64,000 bases of DNA from Bradyrhizobium sp. LMTR 3 (GTDB lineage Bacteria; Pseudomonadota; Alphaproteobacteria; Rhizobiales; Xanthobacteraceae): the NCBI RefSeq assembly GCF_001693485.1, contig NZ_MAXC01000012.1, positions 744,001-808,000 on the forward strand, written 5' to 3'. Positions 37,338 to 45,660 of this stretch are shown here, piece after piece (position 1 is the first letter of the stretch; every line of letters begins with the position of its first letter). The notes below the pieces were generated by a model that made no database searches, had not been told where the DNA came from, and saw only the letters and a program-made list of their open reading frames with translations. A program made the position numbers and the translations under genes.

Positions 37338-38702
37338 TCAAGAGAATCCTGGGGGGCGCGTAGCGGCCTCGGGATCCGGGTTCTTTTCGGGCTCGTCCTC
37401 GGCATCGCTTTTCAGATTCCGTAGCATGTCGCGGCAATAGCCGGCGACGTAGTCCGAGATTTGCTGGTAGACCGGAGACTTCTTAAGCGCGTTCAACTCT
37501 TCGACGACGGAGGGCAGTGCATCGAGGACAGCCTGAGACAATTCGCCGACGCGGCGCCTCACCTGCGCGCCGGAAAGCTGGTTTTCCTCCGCCATCCGAT
37601 CCCAATGTCGGGCGTAGATGCAGTGACCGGGGTTCTTGCCGGCGATCTTCATCGCCAGGTTTCGCGTGACGTCCGGATAGATGTCGCCGTTCATGACGTC
37701 GTAGAGCGGCGCCATGGAGACGGCGCCGCTCGGCTGCAGCAGCAGCGAATAGTTCTTCGAATGCGCATCGAAGTTTCCACAGAGAACGTTGAAGACAAAG
37801 AAATCGACGAAACGGGCGGCGTTGAAGGCGCCTGCCTGCGTGTTCCGCAGAACGTCAAAGCAGTCTTTCAGGGTCGGTCCACGCAGCTTGGTCGCCGGAT
37901 TGGATTCGTATTTGGTCGACGGGATGTGCCCCGTGGCCTGGCAGAAATCCTCCTGATGGATTCTGCGGAGGCTTCGCCCGTGGGGCTCGCGGTCGTAGCG
38001 CTTCACCAGCAGGTAGTCGAAATCCTCCGCCTTTCCGATCGTACATTCGGCGACGGGTAGCTTCACCTTGGCCGCCAAGCGAAGACAGAAGGCCTCGTTC
38101 TCGACGGCGTTGCTGAAGTGCTTGTTGGCCGGCTTGAGGATATGCGTCGTCGGCGCGCCATTGAGCGCGAGGCCGACGCCGCCGTCCGGATACCGGACTA
38201 CAGGAAGCTTGTCCTGCGCGCCGGCCAAAGACATGTGGATGCCCTCCTCGCCGACGAGAAGCGGCTTCTCCGGAAGGCGCCGAATGGCGGCGGCGAGCTC
38301 CGCTTCGGTGAGCCGCTTATAACGCGGCGTTCGCTTCGGTCGCTGGTCGGCGGGCCGGTAGACTTCGAGTGCGCCCGGAAGATCCTCTCCCAACTCCTCA
38401 AGGAGCGCGAACACGTTCGCCTCCGGAATCTTGAGGATGGTGCCCACCGTCCTCAGCGTCCGGCCTTCTGGCAGTAGGTTCAAAAACCATCGGTACACGA
38501 CGTCCGGCTCGTGAACGCGCTGAGCGAGCGGCATGCGGATCGAGACGGCGAACGCCTGAGGATCCTTCACCCACGCTACATCGTAGACGAACTCGATGTC
38601 CTGAATTTGCTCCGAGCGCCGGCGCAGCAGCCCGACGAGCTTGTCGCCGCACCAGACTTCCAGGGTCTCGCCGGTGCCGCCCACTTTCGGCGTGCTCGTC
38701 AT
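37338..38702 (-). CDS. hipA: HipA-like serine/threonine kinase toxin
   Basis: A 454-residue HipA protein. The N-terminal subdomain gives VWCGDKLVGLL and FLNLLPEGRTLRTV; the kinase part gives HMSLAGAQDKLPV (phosphate/ATP loop), HILKPANKHF, the catalytic loop GNFDAHSKNYSLLL with Asp and Asn, and the metal-site region MAPLYDVMNGDIY. In E. coli HipA phosphorylates glutamyl-tRNA synthetase and induces growth arrest. It overlaps hipB by ATGA and is co-expressed with it. All key residues appear intact, so it should be active. The C-terminal tail after YCRDMLRNL is acidic and extra. Confidence 0.93.
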   Translation of the reverse strand: MTSTPKVGGTGETLEVWCGDKLVGLLRRRSEQIQDIEFVYDVAWVKDPQAFAVSIRMPLAQRVHEPDVVYRWFLNLLPEGRTLRTVGTILKIPEANVFALLEELGEDLPGALEVYRPADQRPKRTPRYKRLTEAELAAAIRRLPEKPLLVGEEGIHMSLAGAQDKLPVVRYPDGGVGLALNGAPTTHILKPANKHFSNAVENEAFCLRLAAKVKLPVAECTIGKAEDFDYLLVKRYDREPHGRSLRRIHQEDFCQATGHIPSTKYESNPATKLRGPTLKDCFDVLRNTQAGAFNAARFVDFFVFNVLCGNFDAHSKNYSLLLQPSGAVSMAPLYDVMNGDIYPDVTRNLAMKIAGKNPGHCIYARHWDRMAEENQLSGAQVRRRVGELSQAVLDALPSVVEELNALKKSPVYQQISDYVAGYCRDMLRNLKSDAEDEPEKNPDPEAATRPPGFS

Positions 38703-38977
38703 GACGGCGTAAAGTTATCAGGGTCGAAGGTTTCGGATTCCTCGCTGGCCGACCGAACCGCCGGCACAGGGCTCATTTCCGCCGCCAACCGGATGCCGAG
38801 CGCGTGCAGCAGGCGGAGGACCAGACCGACCTGGCTTGTCTCCTTGCCATTCTCGACGTCGACGATGAACCGGACGCCGACGTTCGCTGCCAAGGCGAGG
38901 TCCTGCTGCCGAAGACCTAAGGAGGTCCGCCGGTTCCGGATCGTCTCGCCGAGTTCTGAGGTGGTCGAGATGGTCAT
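38699..38977 (-). CDS. hipB: HipB-like antitoxin, XRE-family repressor
   Basis: A 92-residue helix-turn-helix protein: LGETIRNRRTSLGLRQQDLA, LAANVGVRFIVDVENGKETSQVG, then LVLRLLHALGIRL as dimer helix and a flexible acidic tail ending DPDNFTPS, like the HipB C-terminus that marks it for proteolysis. It precedes hipA in one operon and probably represses it by binding the palindromes at 38985-39130. Confidence 0.93.
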   Translation of the reverse strand: MTISTTSELGETIRNRRTSLGLRQQDLALAANVGVRFIVDVENGKETSQVGLVLRLLHALGIRLAAEMSPVPAVRSASEESETFDPDNFTPS

Positions 38978-38984
38978 GTCATTT

Positions 38985-39130
38985 TTCCCGAGCGGGAATA
39001 TTAGCCCCGAAAGGCACTCTAGCAGGCCTGAATTTACCGATCGGGAAAACTACGGCCCAAATGAGGTTCCGCACATCGAAATTTTCCCGAGCGGGAACGG
39101 CTGCGACACGACCCAATTACCGCTCGGGAA
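38985..39130. promoter_or_regulatory. hipBA operator array: four TTCCCG/CGGGAA-type palindromes
   Basis: Four 14-base near-perfect palindromes lie upstream of hipB: TTCCCGAGCGGGAA at 38985-38998, TTACCGATCGGGAA at 39034-39047, TTCCCGAGCGGGAA at 39084-39097, and TTACCGCTCGGGAA at 39117-39130. Two sites are perfect in their arms; the other two each differ at one position. Start-to-start spacings are 49, 50 and 33 bases. The first lies 8 bases before the hipB start codon. E. coli HipB also binds four palindromes upstream of hipBA; the motif here differs. Confidence 0.85.
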
Positions 39131-39365
39131 ATCTGATCCAAGTCCAATCGGCGCTAACTTGAGAACCGCCACAATCCTGGGAGTGATCGCGCTTCGCGCG
39201 CGCTAATCTTGATCGCAGTTCCGCGGCAATCATGCCTCACACAGCGGCGTGGTGCGGGCCAGCACACAAGCTTTTTCGGACCGTGAGCGAGGGGTGGCCG
39301 ATTTCCTCGGTGGCTGCCGGCCACCAACCCACCCGCCCATTCGGGCAGATCCGATCGTGGTGCTA

Positions 39366-40679
39366 TCAGTCGGCATTGGTCGACTTGGCGAAGGACTCGC
39401 GTGAAGCCATCGGAATGGCGCCTCCGCGGGTCGGGTCCGCAAAAGTGCCACCCGCCGCGGCGTAGTCCTTACCTGTACAACGCTCGAGCACGATGCCCAT
39501 CGCCTCGACATTCGGGATGTCCGACTCGCTCAGCTCGGGCATCGATGGCTTGCGGGCAAGTGCCGCCTCTACGTAGGGAGCCAGCTCCTCTTCTTTACGT
39601 CGGACGCGCTCGTCTTCCCGTTCTTTCAGAGCAGGCATGACCTCTTTGGCGAACAGCTCGAGTGCCTCACAGATATGCTCGTGCTTATTCATGCCGCACT
39701 GCTGGATAAAGATCATCTGGTCGATACCGACATCAGCATACCCCATGAGATGCTCGCGAACGCTCCTCGGCTGTCCGATGCTGCCTGAGCCTGGCGTCTG
39801 CTTCATCTCGTCCTTGATCGATTGGAAGCGCCGCCACAAATTCGTGCGCCCAGGACGGTGTTCGCCATATACCGCATAATGCGCGATCGAATAGCCGAAG
39901 AACTTGAAACCATCGAGTCCTCGACGCATAGCTTCTTGGGCGTTCTCATGAACCATCATACCGTTGAGAGCGGCGATATTGGCGTTTACCGAATGCCCAA
40001 TGGGCACGCACTCATCGGACTTGATGATCTGATAGTACTCGTCGCGCCAAACTTTCGCTTGCGACGCCTCCACAAATCCAAAAACCAGCGCCCCTACCCC
40101 ATGACGCGCGGCACGCAAAATACTTTCGCGCCGTGAACACGCCATCCAGATCGGTGGGTGTGGCTTCTGGACCGGCTTTGGCACGATGTTACGGGTCGGC
40201 ATTGTGAAGAATTGCCCGTCGTACCCGGGATACGGCCGCATAGTCATCATATTGGCGGTCTGCTCGACGCCTTCCCGCCACATAGCATTTTTCTGCTCGG
40301 GCTCGATCCCAAAGCCATGCATCTCGATCAGCGACGCGGATTCTCCGGTCCCCCACTCAGCGCGTCCCCCAGAGATCAGATCGAGCGTGGCCAGGCGCTC
40401 CGCCACCCGCGCCGGATGGTTGTAATTCGGGGAGGACAGGCAAATGCCGTGACCAATGCGAATAGTCTTTGTACGCTGGGAGACGGCCCCCAGAAATACC
40501 TCGGGTGCGGATGAGTGGGAGTATTCCTCGAGGAAATGATGCTCAACCTCCCACATGTAATCGAATCCGAGCCGATCGGCCAGTTCGATCTGCTCCAGCG
40601 CATCACTGAACAATTTTCGCTCGCTGCCGTCCTCCCAAGGCTGCGGCAACTGGTGTTCATAAAACAGTCCAAACTTCAT
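39366..40679 (-). CDS. LLM-class flavin-dependent monooxygenase (bacterial luciferase-like)
   Basis: A 437-residue FMN-dependent oxygenase of the luciferase superfamily. It opens MKFGLFYEHQLPQPWEDG, has DYMWEVEHHFLEEYSHSSAP, TIRIGHGICLSSPNYNHPAR, ATLDLISGGRAEWGTGES and PHPPIWMACSRRESI, all family positions. The C-terminal 80 residues (KEREDERVRRKEEELAPYVE...) form an extra charged helical tail. Members oxidise alkanesulfonates, terpenoids or long-chain compounds with FMNH2 from a partner reductase, which is not adjacent. Substrate unknown. ATG 40679 begins at the fold. Confidence 0.9.
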   Translation of the reverse strand: MKFGLFYEHQLPQPWEDGSERKLFSDALEQIELADRLGFDYMWEVEHHFLEEYSHSSAPEVFLGAVSQRTKTIRIGHGICLSSPNYNHPARVAERLATLDLISGGRAEWGTGESASLIEMHGFGIEPEQKNAMWREGVEQTANMMTMRPYPGYDGQFFTMPTRNIVPKPVQKPHPPIWMACSRRESILRAARHGVGALVFGFVEASQAKVWRDEYYQIIKSDECVPIGHSVNANIAALNGMMVHENAQEAMRRGLDGFKFFGYSIAHYAVYGEHRPGRTNLWRRFQSIKDEMKQTPGSGSIGQPRSVREHLMGYADVGIDQMIFIQQCGMNKHEHICEALELFAKEVMPALKEREDERVRRKEEELAPYVEAALARKPSMPELSESDIPNVEAMGIVLERCTGKDYAAAGGTFADPTRGGAIPMASRESFAKSTNAD

Positions 40680-41529
40680 CCGCTTTCTCCTGGTGCACGA
40701 CGGTCATAAACCCGCTTCAAATTTTCTGGCCACGGCGCAGCACCACGCTGTGGAAGTTGGCTGGGCACCTGTACTCCGTTCTCTTCGTTGAAAAATCTTG
40801 CGCGCCGATCGGAGCTCTCTGTCTCACCTCGACCCGCCCTGCTGGAACGGCTTGCCGCGCCCTACGAAGGCAGTGCGCAGCGCCTCATACGCGACCATTC
40901 CGGACAAGGCGGAATGAAAGGCAGGCTCGCCAGCGCGCCCCGAAACCGAAGCCCCACTTGGATGCGCCTCTCGGCCGACGATCAGACGCGATAGGAAGAC
41001 TGCCGCTGCTGGCCGAATGACAGCGGCACCACGAAGGACGTGACTTCAATTTCGTGACCGCACTCAAAAGTGCAGCAGTTATGGCATTGATTTGGATCAA
41101 CTGAGCAAGTCCCTCATCTAAACTCCCGGGCCGGTGCCTGCGACATCGTCATTGTCATAACGGATTCTTCACCGTCGCCGAGCAATCGGCGTGCCACAAG
41201 ACCTTCTGTGCGAGGCTGCTCGAAGAGGAAAACGATGTGCTTCGCCGACGGACTACTACCTGCTCATTATCGGACTCTGAAAATTGACGTCTTCAACCGG
41301 ACACGGCTCTCGCAGAAGGGTGTGCTTGCCCAGCGGCAATACCCTTTCGGCTCCCCAGTGGCGGATGTCCTTGGCGGTGTGCAACCTCGTTGCTGATCTT
41401 TCGCAGGCGCTGCTCGAGCTCCTAGGCGCTCGCTTGATCCAGCGTATCTCTGCTTCCTTGCTGCGACTCTTTTGTAGGAATCGTGATTGAAATATTGGCC
41501 TTCTAGCTCTAGCGATATCTCCTATCGCA
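40680..41529. other. Gene-poor stretch
   Basis: Overlapping frames on both strands (40757-41100, 41208-41573) show no convincing protein character. The minus frame near 41256-41573 may continue the decayed repeat gene next door. Confidence 0.35.
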
Positions 41530-43104
41530 CGGTGGCACACCGCCTCTTCAGGCCATGTACTGAAACCGTTCACCAGGTTCGCCAGGTCCTGCTGGGTATA
41601 AATCAGAGAGCCGGACGGCCCGGCTAAGGCTCGCGATAGCGAATGCGGCTTGGCGAGAGGCCACCTCCTCCGGCCATTTGCTGAAACCGTTTACCAGGTT
41701 CGCCAAGTGAGGGTGAGTGAACTGAGAGAGCTGAGGTACACGAAGGACCTCCCCCGCGATCGCGACTGTGGCTTGGCGACAAGCCGCCTCCTCCCGCCGC
41801 TTGCTGAAGCCGTTCGCCAAATTCGCCAGTCCCTGCTGAGTTAAATCAGAGAACCGTCGGCTCGGCGAAGGACCTCGCCCGCGATCGCAACTGTGCCCTG
41901 GCGAGAGGCCGCCTCACCTGGCCACTTGCTGAAACCGTTCACCAGGTTCGCCAGTCCCTGATGAATATAACCAGAGAACCGGCCGGGACAGCGAAGGACC
42001 TCATCCGCGATGGCGACTGTGGCTTGCCGAGGGCTCCTCCGGCCATTTACTGAAGCCGTTCACCAGGTTCGCCAGGTCCTGCTGATTAAAATGAGAGAGC
42101 TGATCGCCCGCGGCGAAGGACCTCACCCGCAATCGCCACTGTGGCTTGGCGACAGGCAGCCGCTTCTCGCCACTTGCTGAAACCGTTCACCAGCTTCGCC
42201 AAGTCCCGCTGATTGAAATGAGAGAGCCGGTCGCCGCGGCGAAGGACCTCACCCGTAATCGCGAATATGCTTGCGAGAGACAGCCTCTTTTGGCCACTTG
42301 CTGAAACCGTGCACCAGGTTCGCCAGTCCCCGCGGGGTAAACTCAGAGAGCTGGGCATGGCGGTCTGCACGGCGAAACACCTCACCCGCGACTGCGATCG
42401 CGGCTTGGCGAGAGGCCGTCTCTTCTGGCCACTTGCTGAAACCGTTCACCAGCAATCCTAGACTTTGGCTGTTCAACTCCTGAAGCGCCCGGCTTTCATC
42501 GTGACAACATTCGGCGATTCTGATCGTTGCACTACGGCAATCCGCCACTCTTGCGTGTCGACCAAATGATGATGCGAACAACGAAAGGGCTCTGAGCCCG
42601 ACTTCCTTAATCAGAGCGTAATCAAGCCGCGATATACATGCAGCTATGCGCTCGCACGCTTGGGTACCTGCCTGACCTCCGGCCTGCCGGCTCACCGCGT
42701 TGCATGTCGTAGCGTACCCCAACGATTTCCCGGCGCGGATGTCTTCTTCGAAGCATGCCACAAATCGAAACTGGAAATCCGCGGCGGCCTTTTGCAGAAA
42801 GGTTGCGTGGTCCACCATCCGCAGCTGCTTGTCGTGCTTCAGCACTGCAGCCGAGAATTCACCGATGCGGCGAGTGCGATCAATCTCGCTTAGCGCTTCA
42901 CTAAGTTTCATCAAAACGTACACAACGTCATTACGAGATCGCACCAGGGGTGCTCTGCGCGGCTACACCGTCGCAGCGCCGCTTTCTCCGGGCCGCAACC
43001 CCGGCCGGACAACGATTGTCCTCTGCAGTGGAAGCGCGTGTTCGCGAGCTTCTGATAAGTTGATCGCGGCGCTGGCGGCGTGCACCTGCGCAATTGCAAC
43101 TTAT
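41530..43104 (-). pseudogene. SKWP-repeat type III effector gene (RipS/XopAD-like), decayed
   Basis: The minus strand carries eight copies of a roughly 42-residue repeat with the core LVNGFSKWPEEAASRQA followed by VAIAGEVLRR, the signature of Skwp effectors known from Ralstonia and Xanthomonas. Repeat anchors (CTGAAACCG or CTGAAGCCG on the plus strand) lie at 41561, 41681, 41804, 41929, 42050, 42177, 42301 and 42435. Spacings of 120, 123, 125, 121, 127, 124 and 134 include four that are not multiples of three, so the frame breaks repeatedly. The 5' part (from about 42944) reads VYVLMKLSEALSEIDRTR and FLQKAAADFQFRFVACFEED. An in-frame TAG just upstream shows the N-terminus is damaged too. Intact members have many more repeats. 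Confidence 0.8.
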
Positions 43105-43687
43105 ATCACCAAGCATTCAGCATCGTAATCATCCGACACTCCCCAGGCCACATTGCGACTTTGCTCTCTTTCAGTGTTATTCCAATAACCGGCGAAAGTG
43201 CTTCCCATCCTGGCACAAGCTGCACCTGAATAATCGGTCATCATCCGCAAGCGAGAAGGTCGACTTCGCAAGCCATGCCGTTCGAATTGATTTTTCCAAT
43301 GAGCCATAGACGCCTGCGTGGTTAGCCTTGGTCATCTCCAAGACTACAACCTGACGCTACGTCAGATTCAAGCTATTTGATGCTTATCTATATAACGGGG
43401 ACGTACTGCTGATGGTGGTCGCGGTGATCTCATTCTCGCAGTCGGCTTTTTCCGCGAACGACTTGTTCGGAATGTTCGCAAACCTGACGTGGAACACCGA
43501 TCACAGCGACTTATCTTCCCTACTCAAGCGTCACTGATTGCCTGGCATCAAAAAATCCCCACCGATCGCGTCGGTGACTCGTCAAAGATTCCACTATCCC
43601 TTGTTTCTGCCATGTTCGCATCCAAAGCAGAGATTTGCTGATTGCACACGTCGCGGTCGGCGGTAGCGACTGCTTGAGGGGAATTCC
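43105..43687. other. Intergenic stretch with one dispersed-repeat copy
   Basis: Bases 43328-43377 resemble the 5' end of the mazE-like gene (32120-32170). No other gene; no good tts or nod box seen. Confidence 0.4.
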
Positions 43688-44437
43688 ATGACAAAGCCGG
43701 TTGTGATTGTGGTTGGTGCGGACAAAGGTGGCGTTGGCAAGACGACCGTATCCCGAACGCTTCTGGATTATTTCAATACGAATAACGTGCAGACACGCGC
43801 ATTCGATACGGAGTCCCCGCGAGGAACGTTGAAGCGCTTCCACCCCGAGATCACCGAGATCGTCGACATGACCACGACTGCGGATCAGATGAAGATCTTC
43901 GACACACTGAACTCAGGGCTATCCGTCACCGTGATCGACGCCCGCGCAGGCTTGCTGTCCCCGGCGCTGGCATCCCTGCGCGACATCGGTTTTTTGGATG
44001 CCGCGAGGTCCGGCCAGATCACCTTTGCCGTATTCCATATCTTGGGATCCTCCATCGCTTCTCTGGATGAGATCGCTGAGACCGCCGGTTTCATGACTGG
44101 TGCAAAGTATTTTCTGGTGAAGAACTTCATCAACGACACTCAATTCTTCCAGTGGGACCAGTCGACCTACAACTCCTATTTCCACCGAATCAAGAACGCG
44201 ACCGAGCTGACGATCCCGAAGCTCAACGAGATGGCCTATGAGCAGGTCGAAGTTGCTTCCGTTCCGTTCGTGAACTTTGTAGCCAACAAAGGTCGGAACG
44301 AGGATGCCGCTAACCACTCGTTCGTGCTGCGCGGCTACGTTCGGCACTGGCTCGCGAATGTCTGGCGCGAATATGATCGCATTAACTTGACCGACTTGGC
44401 CGGCGCCAAGTCAGTAACCCGCGCTGGTGAAAAATAA
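43688..44437 (+). CDS. ParA/MinD-like P-loop ATPase, first of a pair
   Basis: A 249-residue deviant-Walker ATPase. The P-loop VVGADKGGVGKTTVSRTLLD has the ParA-type Lys pair, and SVTVIDARAGLLSP replaces the usual Walker B switch. RAFDTESPRGTLKRFHPEIT is the segment after strand 2. GAGGGG lies just upstream of ATG 43688. No ParB or plasmid replication gene is near, so a role in partition is unlikely; it is followed 62 bases on by a smaller paralogue, and then by a T3SS effector. Possible roles are spatial positioning of an envelope machine or partner sorting; both are inference. Confidence 0.8.
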   Translation: MTKPVVIVVGADKGGVGKTTVSRTLLDYFNTNNVQTRAFDTESPRGTLKRFHPEITEIVDMTTTADQMKIFDTLNSGLSVTVIDARAGLLSPALASLRDIGFLDAARSGQITFAVFHILGSSIASLDEIAETAGFMTGAKYFLVKNFINDTQFFQWDQSTYNSYFHRIKNATELTIPKLNEMAYEQVEVASVPFVNFVANKGRNEDAANHSFVLRGYVRHWLANVWREYDRINLTDLAGAKSVTRAGEK

Positions 44438-44499
44438 GTCGATCGTTCGGCGATTGAACGGGCTGAGCCACGTATGAAATTCGCTTAATATTACTGCCA

Positions 44500-45171
44500 A
44501 TGTTAGCTACGCCCGTTTACATCATCTGCTCGCCTAGCCCGCAGGTCGGTAAGACGCTCGTCTCTCGCCTCATGAGCGAGTTCTTGCTGCTGAAGAACGG
44601 CACTGCGCTCTCCTTCGACATCAACCTGAAGGAGCCGTCACTGGTCGATTACCTCCCTGACATCACTGAGACGGCGGATGTGATCGACACATACGGCAAG
44701 ATGCAGCTGATGGACCGGCTTATCCTGCACGATCGGGTGGCCAAGGTAATCGATCTCGGCTTCCATGCCTTTGATGAATTCTTCAAGATGTGCGAGGAGA
44801 TCGGATTCATCAGGGAGGCGCTCCGCTGCCGTGTTGCCCCCGTCGTTCTATTCGTGGCCGGCACCGACCGCATCTCCTCGCGCAGCTATGAGATGCTGCG
44901 GTGGCGGATTCCGCCAGGAGCGCTAATCACCGTCCACAATGAATTCATGCTGCGCGGCGAGTTACCTGAAGCCATGGATGGCGCGCGTGTACTCCGCTTT
45001 TCGGCGCTACCGGCATTTCTAAAGACCTACGTCGACCGACTGAGCTTTTCATTCACAGGATATCTGCGCAACGAGAAGGATTCGTCCAGCGAGTTGCATC
45101 AGTGGATCTGGCGCAACTACGTCATGTTCCGCGATCTCGAATCAAGGGCGATGCTACAGCCGTCGTCTTGA
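44500..45171 (+). CDS. ParA-like P-loop ATPase, second of a pair
   Basis: A 223-residue protein related to the preceding gene: both have a first strand and P-loop, then a (F/L)P(E/D)ITE motif, then (V)TVID or AKVIDL and a GFLDAARS/GFIREALR helix. Its P-loop reads ICSPSPQVGKTLVSRLMSEF, lacking the first signature Lys of ParA proteins while keeping GKT. ATG 44500 has no obvious ribosome site and depends on the preceding gene or on weak initiation. The C-terminal half (SFSFTGYLRNEKDSSSELH) has no counterpart in standard ParA. The two may form a heteromer. Confidence 0.75.
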   Translation: MLATPVYIICSPSPQVGKTLVSRLMSEFLLLKNGTALSFDINLKEPSLVDYLPDITETADVIDTYGKMQLMDRLILHDRVAKVIDLGFHAFDEFFKMCEEIGFIREALRCRVAPVVLFVAGTDRISSRSYEMLRWRIPPGALITVHNEFMLRGELPEAMDGARVLRFSALPAFLKTYVDRLSFSFTGYLRNEKDSSSELHQWIWRNYVMFRDLESRAMLQPSS

Positions 45172-45391
45172 GTCGGGTTCCGCATGTGGAGAATTCCCGC
45201 GATACAAGTGTTCTTCAATTTGGTCGTATCGCTCGCAGACATAACGTCCGAGCGGTTGGCGATGCCGTTTGCCCGCTTCGTTTCGGGAGGGTCTCGTGCG
45301 TGGCTTCGGCCAAAAATCACGTGGCGAGTACGCAGCAGCTTCTGGAGAAAATCAACGCGGTCGCCGTTGGAACATTATAAACTTCTGAGAC

Positions 45392-45420
45392 TCGTCAGCT
45401 TCTCAACAGGTAACTCTCCT
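45392..45420 (+). promoter_or_regulatory. tts box
   Basis: TCGTCAGCTTCTCAACAGGT followed by AACTCTCCT and A matches the TtsI-binding consensus (TCGTCAGCTTnTCGAAAGCT, then CCTA) in the first ten bases, the spacing and the final CCTA. It lies 240 bases upstream of the 744-residue effector gene. Confidence 0.8.
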
Positions 45421-45660
45421 AGCATGAGAACGTCGATATCTAGACGGCGACGTCATCCGTCATAAAGGAAATGAACACCAGATTGCTTGATCTCGGAAAT
45501 CGGAGGGGCGTGGCGGCGGTCTCGGTTGCTACAAATGATTGTTGATTGTCGGTTGGCTTCAGGCTTCGACAGTCGGAATCTCGGCCGAAGGCTTCACCGC
45601 TTCCACTCAATCAGCCTACCGTGCGCCAGATACGAGCTTTGCTGTGGGATGTGAGGTGCC

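Noticed and set aside
43350..43377. GTCAG...AAGCT string as a tts box for the ParA-like pair
   Set aside because: The two halves are four bases too close to fit the tts consensus; the string belongs to the dispersed repeat.
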